DNA of 64,000 nucleotides from Physcomitrium patens (lineage: Eukaryota > Streptophyta > Bryopsida > Funariales > Funariaceae). Within the stretch, counting starts at the first letter, position 1, and the number at the start of each line of letters is the position of its first letter. Below are positions 13,111-25,500 of the stretch, in pieces. The stretch spans positions 17,139,917 to 17,203,916 of the forward strand of contig NC_037256.1 in NCBI RefSeq assembly GCF_000002425.4. The letters run 5' to 3'. The notes below the pieces were generated by a model, which was not told where the DNA came from, did no database searches, and saw only the letters and a list, made by a program, of their open reading frames with translations. Position numbers and translations under genes: made by a program.

Positions 13111-14960
13111 CTAACCTGGAACGTAACTAAACTCGTCCTAAATCTGAAGACGGCCAGCTCTTTTTACAGATATCATCGCCTTAAACGTGTCCCAGTTCTG
13201 AGTAGAAAATTAAGTGTAATAACTGCGTAGCTTTCGTCCTCCAAATAAATCATGGTTTTTTGAAGTTATTTAGAAGTTGTTCATCGTACATCGTTCATCG
13301 TTATGGACTCATTTTCAAGAGTGATATCTGTTTTTGGTGGTGTTGTACGTTTAATAAGTGAGACTATAAATTATGAGAAGCTTAAATATATAAGATTGAC
13401 TTGATTTCAGTCATGTATTGGATCATGACTGAAATCACAAAACAAGACTTTGTTATTCAACAAAATGGTATCACATACAAGTATGGAAAAAACATCGAGA
13501 GTTATTTGATGTGTTGTCTACATATGACAAAATGGATAATTGAATTAACAAAATAAATTTAATTTGATGTGTAAACTTAACAACACACTCTTTTGACAAG
13601 ATGTTATCTATATATACATATATAAATATGTATGTATATGTTCCTCAATAGCAAACGCTGTCTCCTAAAGAATTGGACCTGATTACTTTAGACTACAATA
13701 GGCTTAAGATGTATTTGACCATCATATAATTTGTATTATCACAAGACACAAATGCCAAGCCTAAAAAAATCTTTGCATTTTTCATTTACTTATATACAAC
13801 TGAGACCTATTTTTACACAATTTGGAATTTTAACATTAATAGAACTTATTGTAGAATTTTACTATACGAGTTAATTTACACCATATTTGTACAAAAATCT
13901 TATACATTTAAGAACATTTTGTTCTGGTAGCTATTGCACTTAAAAGGCAATTTCAAATCAAATACAATGTAAAATATTACTAATTAAAAAAATGATAATC
14001 TGTAACAATGAATTTTAATTTTTAATATTTAAAGTACCTTATATTAAGGAATTGGTGGAAATTTATGAATTATTGAAACAAGTAATTTGGAACTAAAAAA
14101 AGTGGCATAACTCCTGAAAGATTTTAACCTTCAATTTTTAAAATATAGTTTGCAAGATTCAATTCTGAACATCTTTATGCAAAAAAAAAAAAAAAAAAAA
14201 AAATGTTGATAGGGTAATTCAGAATATATTATGAAGTCACGAGAAAAAGTTACATCAACTTTAATAATACGAAAACAAGCGTCAAGATAATAATAAGTGG
14301 TCTTCAAAAGAAAAGAAAAACAGAAAAAGGAAAAAGTATCTTCATTGCTGTTTTACTAGAAAAATGAGTTGCAAAAGGATCTATAAGATAAAATAGAAAT
14401 TATACTGCTTACTTATTTACACGATTAAATAATCTAAAAATCTATTCAATTAGCTAATCTTTATATGTATATAAATACTCAAATAGTATTTTAGTTTTTT
14501 ACAATTCCTGTCAATATAGATCGTTCCACTATTTTGACTCTAACATAAAATGTGCACGTTCTTTTATTTTTAGTGGTAAAAGAACCAGGTTTTTTACTTA
14601 ATATTTATAATTCTGTTTTTATTTTTAAATATAAGCTTTTCATATTTTATAAGAATTCATGTAGAAATAAAAGATAGATTTAAAAAAATATAAATATAAG
14701 AAATCATGATGCACGTATGAGTAAAATAATATTTTTCGGTAACCCACATTGTGAATGGGAGAGAATAGGCCAAGACAAGGTTATTATATTTATTATCATA
14801 TTTACAGCACCACAAGTGGACGAACGAAAAGTCAGGGCCGACGAAAAAGGAAAAGACAGCGAGTGCGGGGGAAGAAGAAGGGCTGAAAGCGAGGGAAATC
14901 CGGGGGAGAGACAGCGGGCAGCGGGCAGAAACGAAAGAAAGAGTGAGGTGGCCCGCCTCG
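13111..14960. other. AT-rich spacer
   Basis: AT-rich sequence with a poly-A run at about 14180-14203 and no supportable gene. Confidence 0.55.
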
Positions 14961-14977
14961 CCTTTTGAATCCTTTTT

Positions 14978-15014
<37 letters not shown>

Positions 15015-15784
15015 ATGTTACATGCTGCGCAGGCCCTTCACCTTCGCCTCCATCTCTTCCCCGTTTCTTAGCCTTCGCTTCGCTTCTCCTCCGTTTCTCG
15101 TTTGCCTTCGCTGTTTTCATTCAGCATCGCTGCTGGTCTGCAGCTGAAACCACTTTCTCATCGCCTCCGCTGTCTCGCCCGAGTTCCACGCTGAGCGCCG
15201 TTACGTTCTCCGTGCACTTTGTAGCGCGAGCTCCTCATCCATGAGTGAGGGTCGCATTCCGCATCCATTGATCGGCGTTTACCCGACGGGTTGTCGTCAA
15301 GGGCAAGGAAAGCGCAAACTTGCAGGGAAAAGAGTTCCATGTGCTCAAGCACCACTGCAGCGACGACGTCTCCCATTCTAGTGGGCCCTGCCTCTGAAGA
15401 GCCCCTCATCATTACCATATCTTTCCCGTCTCTTCATATACTGTTGTCCAGTCACGCGTTAACTTCATTCTTCTCACTCCTCCTCTACCGCCATCCCCCG
15501 GGCACACCTAGCAGTGGTCACTTGTATACTCGACTTCCTTCCACTGATCTGTAGGCAGATGAGATGTGGCTAATGTCGCTCACTCTCACTCCTCCTTGCT
15601 TCCAGTCCGTCCTCTCTTTCCGAACTCAGAGTCCCGGTTCCGGTCGGTACCCACCGTGCCACATCTGTCCTATCAAAGGAGATTGACGCCTTCTGTGTGA
15701 GGTCCTGTCATTGTGGGGTGAATCGAGACGGTTAGTTCGTGGTTCTCCGTGTTCTGGTTACTGTTTAGGAACAGGAGTGTACAT
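14961..15784 (+). promoter_or_regulatory. Putative upstream region of the MIR1030 pair
   Basis: GC-richer DNA beginning with a (CT)n tract at 14983-15013, a feature common near plant transcription starts. It leads without a protein gene into the two miRNA hairpins. The promoter role is inferred from position; no TATA box could be assigned with confidence. Confidence 0.3.
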
Positions 15785-15971
15785 GCTGCAATGCCATGCA
15801 TCTGCATCTGCACCTGCACCATGGTGTGACCTCGGCGATGAATGTTGTGAAAGGCCGCCCACCGTAGTCTTACATGTGGATCTACAGACAGCGTTGACGT
15901 TCTTCGCGGCGAAGCCCTTCTGCTCACATTCCAATGGTGCAGTGCTTATGCAGAAGTATTGTATTACAGCT
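15785..15971 (+). ncRNA. MIR1030: miR1030 precursor hairpin, copy A
   Basis: The 21-nt mature sequence lies in the 5' arm at 15801-15821 (it begins TCTGCATCTGCACC). From memory it is identical to moss miR1030. The 3' arm at 15935-15957 is its imperfect reverse complement (TGGTGCAGTG, then ATGCAGAAGT). Pairing extends outward to about 15785 and 15971 (GCTG..AAT with ATTACAGC), giving arms of roughly 40 nt around a loop of about 110 nt, normal for a plant MIRNA. Open frames across the hairpin are incidental. Copy B follows 62 bp downstream with conserved arms and a diverged loop. The target is not inferred here. Confidence 0.88.
15801..15821 (+). ncRNA. miR1030: Mature miR1030, copy A
   Basis: 21 nt starting with U, in the 5' arm of the hairpin, identical base for base to 16050-16070. 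The family name is from recall of the published moss sequence. Confidence 0.85.
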
Positions 15972-16032
15972 GACCCTTACAGTTGAAGTAATAGTATGTC
16001 CTGAAATAGATGACAGCAAGGTACGCAATTAA

Positions 16033-16218
16033 AGCTGCACCGTCACATTTCTGCATCTGCACCTGCACCAAAACGCGACTTTGAGGTTGTGATGGAATTC
16101 TGCAGTCACACCCAGCCATTTGCAAGAGTGTTCTGCCGGTGTTGGATTGTGGCAATGGATTGCATTCACAGGCTTGTGTACTGGTGCAGTGCTTATGCAG
16201 AAATGTTGCGTTGTAGCT
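16033..16218 (+). ncRNA. MIR1030: miR1030 precursor hairpin, copy B
   Basis: A second hairpin with the same 21-nt sequence at 16050-16070 in the 5' arm and its partner at 16182-16204 in the 3' arm. The stem runs outward through ACATTTCTGCAT / ATGCAGAAATGT (a perfect 12-bp match) to AGCT...AGCT at 16033 and 16218. Arms are conserved with copy A while the loop is unrelated, the signature of a duplicated MIRNA under selection for processing. The arm-to-arm distance is nearly the same (132 versus 134 bp). The two may be processed from one primary transcript. Confidence 0.88.
16050..16070 (+). ncRNA. miR1030: Mature miR1030, copy B
   Basis: Exact second copy of the 21-mer at 15801-15821, in the 5' arm of its own stem-loop. 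Confidence 0.85.
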
Positions 16219-18124
16219 CAAACTGGATTGAGAACGAGATATCCCTCACCTTGCCGGCAATTCGAGACAATGAAGGATACATTAACGCTGCAACTTCCGC
16301 CAGCCTAAGAGGAATGAAGTAGCATGAGAGTAACACTGATGCCATTGTTGAAAAATAATATCTTGACTGTACAAACGTATTTGACGTCACTCGGGAATCA
16401 GAGGCATGTTTGTAATGAACTTACAGTCTGCATCATAAAGTGAAGAGCACTCGGTGGTGAATTATCCGTCGCCGAAAGTTAATCAATGGAATTAACGAGA
16501 GACCTAGTCGTTATCTGTCAAACATGTAGCTGGCGATTGGAGGGGAACGATTTCTGCTGGGTTCTTCTGTTACTTTGCGATCGTCTATGAGAAAATGGAG
16601 CACGGTTTTCTTCACTAAAAGGGCTCTGTTCCTTGTAAGTCGAATTTGTCGAAAGTCAAAGCAATCCTAGCAATGAACGATTCACGAATAATTGGCGAGA
16701 ATAGTAGTTGAATAGAGTTGCTCTCGGCTTTACTTACATACAAAATATTGACGTTAGTTTGCACTGCAGAGCAACAAACGGATTACTCTTGCCAACAGGG
16801 GGAGATCTCAGATGATATAGGGCCGTTGTGCGAGGTCTGATAGTGACGAATTAGCCACTGTGGGTTGTACAACGGTGCCCTCATAATCCGCCGAGATGCA
16901 AATGAGATTGCCATGCGTTTCTGGAAGCTCATGAGATAGACGGGCCCTTAATTTTCCATTACTAGACAGTAGTCTACTGGATGAAGTGACTTACATAAGT
17001 GGACTTGCAGAAAGCTCTATTGCATCTCTGATTGCTTTACGATCAATTATTTCCAGCGTTCAAAGACAGTTTCGAAGCATACTGACTGTACCAATCTACG
17101 CCTCCACCAGAGCCTGCACTAGAATCTGTCTGTTAGCTGTATGATCATGATTTGTCCCTCCCTGACCATTGTTCTGCTAATTTTTATTTACATGGAACAG
17201 ACTAGCTGCCAAGAAATGTGACTTCGCCGTTTCTGTCAGGTGGTGGCGCCGGACGGTGACCATGATATGTTTACCTCATGCACGTAATGTACTGAGAGTG
17301 AATATGACTGCAAGACTATGTCAAGCTGCCCGATTGGGACGTGTACAGGTGACAGAGTAGGAAGAATATCCCGAAACCACCCCTGATTTGACATCCACGA
17401 ACCAATAGCTCTTTATGGAATTATACATTGCAAGCGTGAATGAACTTGGCGATACCTCATGAGCTGCTTTACATAAGTCAGTGGTGGAAGTTGGGCAGAC
17501 CTTCCTCGAAAAGTTTGCGGGTGGTAAACAGAAGTCTGAAACTCCTGGTGCGCAGCACTAGAGTTCCAGAGTTACGAATCAGTGCCGCATGCTTTTGTGT
17601 CGGTTAGTAGTTCAAGTTTTCCAGAATCGATAGCTTGATTCTCATACAGGCGCGTGGATCCATCTCCAGTATTTCCCAGATATAACCGCACGACAATCGC
17701 CACTCCATGGTTGTCTGTAACATTCGTATAGATTGGTTTCGTGTTGACGATCGTTGACCTACTAACTGCAGTGATCAGTGAACTATTGATTCGTAATTTG
17801 TCCTATTGTCCAAAGCACTGGAAGCAGGAGATTCTCCTACTTGAGAGAGCCTCTCAACTAGACTATGAACTTCAAACTGAGTGAATGTGACTGCCACTCG
17901 GCATGAAACTTACCGCTAGATGGCATCGTGTGCGCTGTGATACGGTAAGTGAGCGTCGTGATGAAGACAGTAAAGTTCATTCTGCAAGGCGGTGAAAAGT
18001 CTTACACTATTAAGTTCCCAGATGCTTTTGGTGATTATGGGGCGATCTTCAACCTCGTTGCTGAATTGAGGGTACATAGTGCCCTTTTCTAAGCTAACTG
18101 TCTCTGTCAAAATGGGAATAAATC

Positions 18125-18151
18125 TGATGTCAGGATGCGAAACAACACACA

Positions 18152-18193
<42 letters not shown>

Positions 18194-18292
18194 CTCTCTC
18201 TCTACATACATGCCTATGAGTGTGTCTGAGAAAACTCGAATTACATGGTTAGTTCTTAGCGAACTAGATTGCTGTTTCGCATCCTGACATCA
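18125..18292. repeat. 20-bp perfect inverted repeat around a (CT)n loop
   Basis: The 20-mer at 18125-18144 is the exact reverse complement of 18273-18292. The 128-bp spacer contains a (CT)n microsatellite (18154-18203). A transcript would form a long-loop hairpin. Pairing barely extends beyond the 20 bp, so it is weaker than the MIR1030 stems. Confidence 0.75.
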
Positions 18293-18304
18293 TATGTAGA
18301 AGGT

Positions 18305-18340
18305 ATAGAGTCACCTTACATTTGTAGAAGGTGACTCTAT
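18305..18340. repeat. Small perfect hairpin, 13-bp stem and 10-nt loop
   Basis: ATAGAGTCACCTT at 18305-18317 pairs exactly with 18328-18340. It sits 12 bp from the end of the larger inverted repeat. The function is unknown. Confidence 0.7.
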
Positions 18341-20340
18341 TCCTCTCTGATTATAATCGTGCACGATATTAGAATGGCATTAACTGCAATTTCTGATGAT
18401 TACCATTTAAGAATTCACAAATTCTGTGTTAGCCGACAAGAAAGATACTTGTCATACATTCGATTCGTCGAACTGTTGCAAGAATTCTACGAATGCATGT
18501 TTGCTTTTGCGAGTTACCATGTAATCATGGTTTTCAAAATAGTTTTCATTGATCACCAAGGAACAAGTTCATTAATCTCGTTAGTTGTTGTTCACGAAAT
18601 GCACCTCGTTATCCAAATCCCATCCGGATCCTATTTGGCAGGGGTTTCTACTGCCCTCAATGTGAACATATGCTGGACCTAGAGAAAGTTGGGAACTTAA
18701 AACAGAAAGCTTTTCCAATTACACTGAGTAAAATCTTTAAGGCGAATCAAGCAGTGTATCAACCCTGCCTCTGAAACTTCCTACACCTCGCCCTTAATTC
18801 ACCGTTTGAGAAGAGCAGTAACTTGAGCGGTCTGGTGTAAGGCCAAATCATGAGATGAAGTCATAAAAGGAATCGTCCCCTTAACTGTGGGAAATGATCT
18901 CACAGCGTGTGTTGGCAACCTCGCAATTGGTCATTTTGAAAGAGACTACAACCTCGTGCTGACCTCTAAATGTCAGCTAGGGTCGGATCTCGATATCTGT
19001 AAAAGTGAGCCCCTAGGCTAGACACGGTAATGGTGAGATTCCAGTAACACTTTCTCGATTCGATCAATAACTTTCGCAATATGAATAGGGTGCCAGGGTT
19101 CAGAGTGCAAGGAGAAACGGGGATCATAGACTGGATCAATTGGTTTGATCTATGAGACAACCTGAAGTCACTGGAGAGTATGCAAATAATGCTACATTAC
19201 TATTGTAGTAGATATATTCGGGCTGTTTCAGCCAGACCACCACAATGCATGCGTGTGAGACGAAATATATCCCATCTCTTGTTTTACTTTCCAAAATATA
19301 CATCTCTAGTTTGACTTTATCTGCATCGATTTTCGGTAGACATCCTTTTTAGCGCTTTACCACACCGTGTGTACAATTCTCGTGAGCCCTCCTTATCTGT
19401 ATGTCGGTTGGATCACATCAGCTACTGGAGAATTACCCAGCTACAACCTTGCGTGGTCCAGCTCCATTCTGTGCGTTCCACAGGTCTTCATGGGGGCGTA
19501 GGTGACGTTTTACCGAGTAGACTGGTGGTGCCATTGTATCCTATAAACTCGTTCCTCTACAGTGAACTCGATTCCTGAAATCCGGGCATGGCCTCTCACC
19601 TATGTGCCCATGAGGTGGACAAGGGCATGAGGTTCGGAGTGTAGGCTTGCCTTGAGCCTATCGAAGCGAGCTCTGCTGACTAGAGGCAAAATTTGCAAGA
19701 TTCGCCGACTGGAGGGAGCTGATCTCGAGAGGCCTGCAGATATTCCCGAGCATAAAAGCGGAATTCAGAGGGAAAGGGGGTGTGTAGTGGGTATCACCGC
19801 ATCTGCACTTTCAGTTGTTTGGAAGTCCGTGAGCTGCATTGTCCATAGTTCATGGTCTGCAAGTCAAATAGTCCAGCCTTATGGGAGCCCAGAGATGGTT
19901 ACAGTCATCCTCCTCGCAGTCCTGGAGCTCCAGATGATCTTGTTGTTGAAGAGCAGACTGACTATGGAGGCCCTTTCCCGCACAACAATAACAACAAAAC
20001 CCTGGCTCATGACAAGCACTGCCTGCCTCACTATGCTTCTCACTCTTCGTATCATAGCCCTGGATCCATGCTCGATGCTGCAAGTATAGCGTTACCCAAC
20101 TGAGCATCTGCCCACTCTTGCTCTTGCTCTTGCTTTCTACACATTTGCAGTGTGCGAGGCATGAGTCCCAGTTTTTACAAACTTCCATCATCTGGGTCCC
20201 ATCTGTTTCTTTTGTGCTTCAATCAGAGGCAACCTATCTTTCTTTCCTTAGTAAGTTTTTCACTCTCTCAACAGTTGTGTAACTGTCAGTGTTCTTTCGA
20301 TGAAATACAAGTAAATGTCTTGCAGACTTGATGTGCATGT

Positions 20341-20576
20341 ATCCTTTTATCTTTTATACATTTTCAAATTTATGGTTTTTATGCATTTATAAAACTATAA
20401 ACAACCAAAATGTACTATAAGTATTTTTATTCACTTATTTATTTTTAAATTTTAAATATTTATAATGATGAAATTTTTGCACAATATATCAAGCACTTAT
20501 CCAATTTATTGTTGGAGTTGGAATGTAATAAAATCTTAATAGATAAATGTAATTGTATGATTTATTTTACATTCAG

Positions 20577-20627
<51 letters not shown>

Positions 20628-21215
20628 ATTTCTGTTAGAAGATTTTGAAGATTTATGATATCTTCTCCTAACTTAGTGATAACAGAAAGATCATTTATTA
20701 CACATGATCAATTCTTAATATAATAATAATAAATAAAAATGATATATTTTTAAATATATATTGGCTAAAATTTAAATAATGTACTTAGTTAGTCAAATTT
20801 TATCTCTATGAAATAAAGTGTAGACTAAAAATTAATTGACAATAATACACACATAATAGTGCAAAGTAATTCCTTAACAATAATTGGTAATTTTAAAATA
20901 TTAATTAAAACATAAAATCTAAATTTCACAATTATTTATTTATTTATTTATTTATTTCACAATTATTATTTATTTTTATCTCTAAAACATACAAAGAAGA
21001 TTATATCCACTTATCATATTTTTATAATTAAAAAGTTTACAATACATAACACTTGATAGTTTCAACTCAGTATTTACAAGCATATCTTCAAGACACCAAT
21101 TGCAACATGAATTTTCCCATTTTTATTCAATTGTAGGCAACCGACCATTGTTTTTTACAAAATGAAAACCATTTTTTGTACTAAAAATAAAAATGAAAAA
21201 AAATCTTATACACAT
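20341..21215. other. AT-rich spacer with (TA)n(TG)n microsatellite
   Basis: AT-rich DNA. A compound microsatellite lies at 20577-20628, TA repeats followed directly by TG repeats. No gene was seen. Confidence 0.6.
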
Positions 21216-21218
21216 TCA

Positions 21219-21249
<31 letters not shown>

Positions 21250-22180
21250 TGGATAAATGGCAACAAGTGGGGCCAACAGAAAGCCATAGACCAAGCCTTA
21301 ATCCAAGCTTTACCAGTCAACACAGAATCCAAGGCTCCCTCCTCCTCCTCATGCAGAAGGTGAAAGAAATGGAGGAGCAATGCAGGGCTTTTGAATTGTG
21401 ACAAGGGATGCAAACTCAGAACAACACAGCCAATGCACAGCCCCACCATGTCCCCATTAACCTGCCTCTCCCTTGCTTCTTCTTCTTTCCAGCCAAGCCC
21501 TAGCTTAGCCATGCACTGCCCTACCCTTGCATAGCTCCTCATGGCCTCACATACTATCTGAGCTCTAGGGGCTGGTGAAAGCAAAGGAGGGGAGCCTGGG
21601 AGGAAGTGAGAGGATACATTGATGAAGTTGCCCCTATGCACATTAAAAAGAATCACAAACAAACTATGATCTGTTAGAAATTACAGGTGGTACAATACTA
21701 GACTAGGGCATCCTTGCTTGATGCATTCGATTATCTGTAATATGGTGTTGCACCATCAAACAGTATGTGTAAACTTTACCTGCATGTACTATTTGCCAGT
21801 TTTCTCAGCTCCTCCTCATCATCTGTTGCTGCTCCCAAGTCTGCCTGCACACCACTTTCATTGGTGCCTGTCACAAACTACAGTTCCACACCTAATCTGG
21901 ATCAGGTGATGAGAGGGCTGCAGAGTTTTTAATACTTCCAGAGTACATGGAAAGTAGCAGAGAAATAGTAACACAGAATTGTCCACCACTTTCCAGAACT
22001 ATGTAGAAATGTAGCCTTTTCTACAACTGCACAAGGTTGCTGGTAGATGAGAGGTCTAAGCCCAAGCTTGAACGGCTTAGAAATCTCTGATTCCATGTAG
22101 AATTCAATGTACCCCAAATTTTGCTCAAATTCTGGATCTTTGCCGTCATGAATCATAGCTTTGAATTCCTGGTTTAAACC
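21216..22180 (-). other. Region downstream of ORAI with weak minus-strand open frames
   Basis: Two minus-strand open frames (21216-21662 and 21929-22180) look somewhat protein-like. The second reads EFEQNLGYIEFYMESE and has a possible AG acceptor before it near 22187. I recognise no family, and the first frame ends in a translated (TA)n tract. They may be 3' untranslated sequence of the ORAI gene or fragments of another gene. Confidence 0.2.
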
Positions 22181-22496
22181 AATCTGAGAACCTCCACACT
22201 AAGAATAAGAGCTCAGCTTCATTCCTGTGTGTACTGTCAAAATTCTTTGAATTCTGGAGCAAGTGTATGTCTATGACCACCCTTCTTATTTTCGGTTCAC
22301 AATCACAAATAAGTGAACACGCACATTAATTTTTTTGTAGTGCAGAATTGGATTGATGTACATTTTCACAGGGCAGACGTTTCGTTAGGGCTCTTAGTCA
22401 AAGTTGATTGACCCCAATGTCAGAGCCCTTGACCTAATAAATAAAAAAAATGAAAAGTGGCTATAAAACTTGTCTAAATTGATCAGTGTGATGGTA

Positions 22497-24576
22497 TCAG
22501 AGTTTGTTTGATGGGAGGGGGGAAAGATGCCAGTCGAACGGAAGACCTGCATGGTCCTCTCTGATTTTGTGCTCCTCTAAGCTATGTATGTTACTGGTCA
22601 TATGTGTGCCCCATGAATACTGGACACATCCCCAAACAATAACTGAAATTCCTACAATGCCCATAAACAAGCCAGCTGTGACAGGGGAATATGAGAATTT
22701 GATCCATCCTATCGGTATTAGACTAACCAAGAAGGACAAAACACCTAATGCAAACAGTTGGAAGGAACGTCGCCAATCTGTCTCACACCTGATCCGCCAA
22801 AATGCCTCAAATGTTCGTCGTGGGGAGGGTGGTTTCAGATCAGGATTATCTCTGTGGTTCCTTACAAACGCTTTACACATGAACATAAATTCCTCTTCCG
22901 CTTCCTCATTAACATAAAGCTTTCCGTTCTTCAATATGCTGCCCAGGATGAGGGTGCAAGTCACCATGGAGATAGTCATGAGACCAACCACTAACGCAGT
23001 CAAGACTCCATATAGCGCAATCCATACAATTCCTACAGTGTCCGCGTCAAACCCAAATTGCGTTAGTGTCACTACAGCAAAGCCTGCAAAGAGCGCAGCA
23101 AGGCTCGAAACTGCTTTAAGTTGTTCCGATTTCTCTTCTACATCCCTCCGATTCTTCTCCACAAATCTGCGTCACAAAATTACAAGAAATTTCTCAGACA
23201 TTATGGTTAAGAAACGCCCATATGCTGACAAAGTGACCACAAAATATGCTACCCAAGAGCTTCTGTAATTCCGCCCCAATTACAAAAAATCCTGCAAATT
23301 TTAGAACCTTTGTGAAGTCCCAAACATCATGCGAATCTCAAGTCCAAGAATCCTAGACGGTCAGCAATCCTCACTATCGTTGAATTTATACTGCGGATAA
23401 CAAAAACACTTCCTATCTCAATCAAATATTACAGGATCTACCTCTGTCAGATAGAAATCATGAAAAGGTACCTAGCCCAGAGATATCTTGCATTATCCAC
23501 ATGTCGCTGCTCCATGTCTTCCTCTCGCCATCTGCTTCCAAAAATCCAAGTTAGATGCCACTTTGTATGTCTGTAAGATCTCTGAATGGAAGGCATTTGC
23601 GAAGAGGCTAAGTTAATTCGATGAAAGTTACAACAAATAGTAGAGCCAAACTTCCAAATTATAATGAAGTTCTTGCCGATTTTTATTGAGCTCACGTATT
23701 AAAGCTGCACTGCAACAAATGTTTATTTTTCGGAGCAATAGTTTCATACTATCAAATAGTGGCTTGCATGAGCAGAATAAATATATGGTCCTCCACATGG
23801 ATCACCATACAGCTGCCTTAAAATTTTCAACATGTAATTTACAGTAGGAGTTACTGAAGTTTGCCTCTACAGAACATTCAAACCCACTTACTTTTATCGA
23901 TAAAAATACAAAACCCTAGTTTGGAGAGTGAGTGATCTTATTTAACTCCTGCGCCCACATTCGATCCAAGTTTCCAAATCGAAGTACTAAATATGGCAAA
24001 GCAATGAAAAATTAGCTCAATTTTCTACAAGGTTGCTTTAGAACCTTTCTGTTGACGGTCGATCGTCTCTTATACTCAGAAATGCACTAGCTTTAAACGC
24101 ATAAAATCAATGGGAGATGAAAGCATTTTTAAATCTCTGGCAAGTCTCACTTAGATGATGATACCAGTCGTGGTCTATATTTTCATATCAGCAGGTATGT
24201 TTAGTTAGTAGCTATATTTTTAATTCTAATTTTTTTAATAGAGTATTCTTAACTTGCAATACCGCAATGAGGCACGGCCAGTTCAGTAGCACATTCAAAT
24301 ACGATCGAAGCCTTAAACCCCTAAAACATATGTCTTAAGCAATACAGGTAGCGTAATTGCAAAGGAAGGCAAGACAAAACACCTGAGCTCCGACTCCCTC
24401 ATGTCTTTCTCTTGCTCCCGCCATTCCCTTTCCTCTTTTCTGTACTCGATATCTTCGCTTCTCCACTGCCTGTCTTCGTTACGCCATGAACGATCCTCCT
24501 CTCGCCACACGCTCGACATCCCAGTGTCAAAAGCTGAGAAGAGGACTTGCATGGCGTCCATCGCGGAGGAACCCAT
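22497..24576 (-). CDS. ORAI-like calcium release-activated calcium channel, 3 exons
   Basis: A plasma-membrane calcium channel of the ORAI/CRAC family, a hexamer in animals; mosses and algae keep the family and angiosperms lack it. Exons (minus strand) are 24576-24383, 23531-23472 and 23166-22497. All introns are GT-AG and phases agree, giving 307 residues. Residues 24-72 form seven 7-residue units with W, Y or M at 24, 31, 38, 45, 52, 59 and 66 (WREEDRS, WRNEDRQ), likely a charged helix. TM1 (about 103-121) reads LFAGFAVV, then TLTQFGFDAD, matching the animal pore helix. TM2 is 129-163, TM3 219-242 (ending GWIKF) and TM4 247-267. The animal selectivity-filter Glu (human E106) aligns with Gln121; the outer acidic residues D125 and D127 are kept. 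The start is the first ATG in frame after a GTG-only extension. Confidence 0.85.
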
Positions 24577-25500
24577 CGTGCTCCACCTTACGGTTAACCG
24601 CACCCCAGTGCGCTATGAATACAAGTATCCGGTAAAGCAGGAACTAGCTGTCGGGCATAGCACTAAAATTCAACCTGCCTAACCCAACATCTCCTACGTC
24701 CTTGCACTATCACCATCCGGCTGACATGTCCTATCTGGCTGAATAAAAGACGCTGGCGAAAGGTTCACATGCGCTACCGTCTGTGATCATGGGCGAGAAT
24801 CCTCCAACAAATCACCCCCAATTCTCAAGATGACCTAAAGCTGATTCTCGAAGCAAGGCCGATGAAGTGAGGAATTCCATGGTACAAAACAGGGCACGAC
24901 GATCGTGGGATCGAACACCCCGCCACAATAGACCACAGAATTTTGCAGCTGAGGGAAGGAATGCAGCTGAGCAAACTTGTGCGGAGTGAGAAACGGGGTG
25001 AGCTGCGATGAGATGAAGAGGTAATCAAGACGATTGCAACACAGAGCAGAATAAGAAAAAAAAAAAAAAAAAAAAAAAAAAAGAAGAAGAAAAACGGTGA
25101 CCCGATTGAGGTCATGCCACACGAGAATCACCACAGCCTAGAAGAAGCTCAAGGACACAGTTGGTAGAGAAATCGAAGCCGAAGACGAAGGGGGATTCGC
25201 GCGGCAGTAGGAGCGAGAGAGGAGAGGAGACTCACACGGCCAACATTTCAGACGCGGCGATGGGAGCTCCCTTGATCATCGCCCCCATACCCGTTCCCGT
25301 CCCTGTCCCCCCACAGCCGTGACCCTCCACCTGGACCTCCACCGCCGCACCCTATCTCCGCCGCCTTGCACGGCTAAAGGTGGATGCGACCTACTGGCCT
25401 ATCACCACCGCCCTCGCAACCACCTGTCACCCTAATTTTGGAAAGTTTCAAGGATGTCATTCTAAGGTTAGAATGGAAGCAAGCCATGAACAAACGAAAT
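24577..25500 (-). promoter_or_regulatory. Upstream region and probable 5' leader of ORAI gene
   Basis: GC-richer DNA immediately upstream of the ORAI start codon, with a 27-base poly-A run (T on the transcribed strand) at 25056-25082 and a C-rich patch at 25290-25380. No TATA box was assigned. It could also hold a divergent promoter. Confidence 0.3.

Larger units (their letters stand above)
16219..20340. other. GC-richer region without a convincing protein gene
   Basis: About 4 kb with composition like the flanking genic DNA. Open frames reach at most 145 codons (19652-20089), overlap on both strands and show no family motif, transmembrane pattern or codon bias I can recognise. It may be the downstream part of a spliced MIR1030 primary transcript, another non-coding RNA or a dead gene. 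Confidence 0.4.

Noticed and set aside
14704-15120. 138-codon minus frame rich in Arg, Glu and Lys
   Set aside because: Much of it is a translated (CT)n tract and low-complexity pyrimidine sequence.
15711-16322. Several overlapping frames of 60-90 codons across the MIR1030 region
   Set aside because: They run through the hairpin arms on both strands and show no protein motif.
19652-20191. Frames of 145 (plus) and 113 (minus) codons
   Set aside because: Mutually overlapping, composition-driven, with no recognisable domain.
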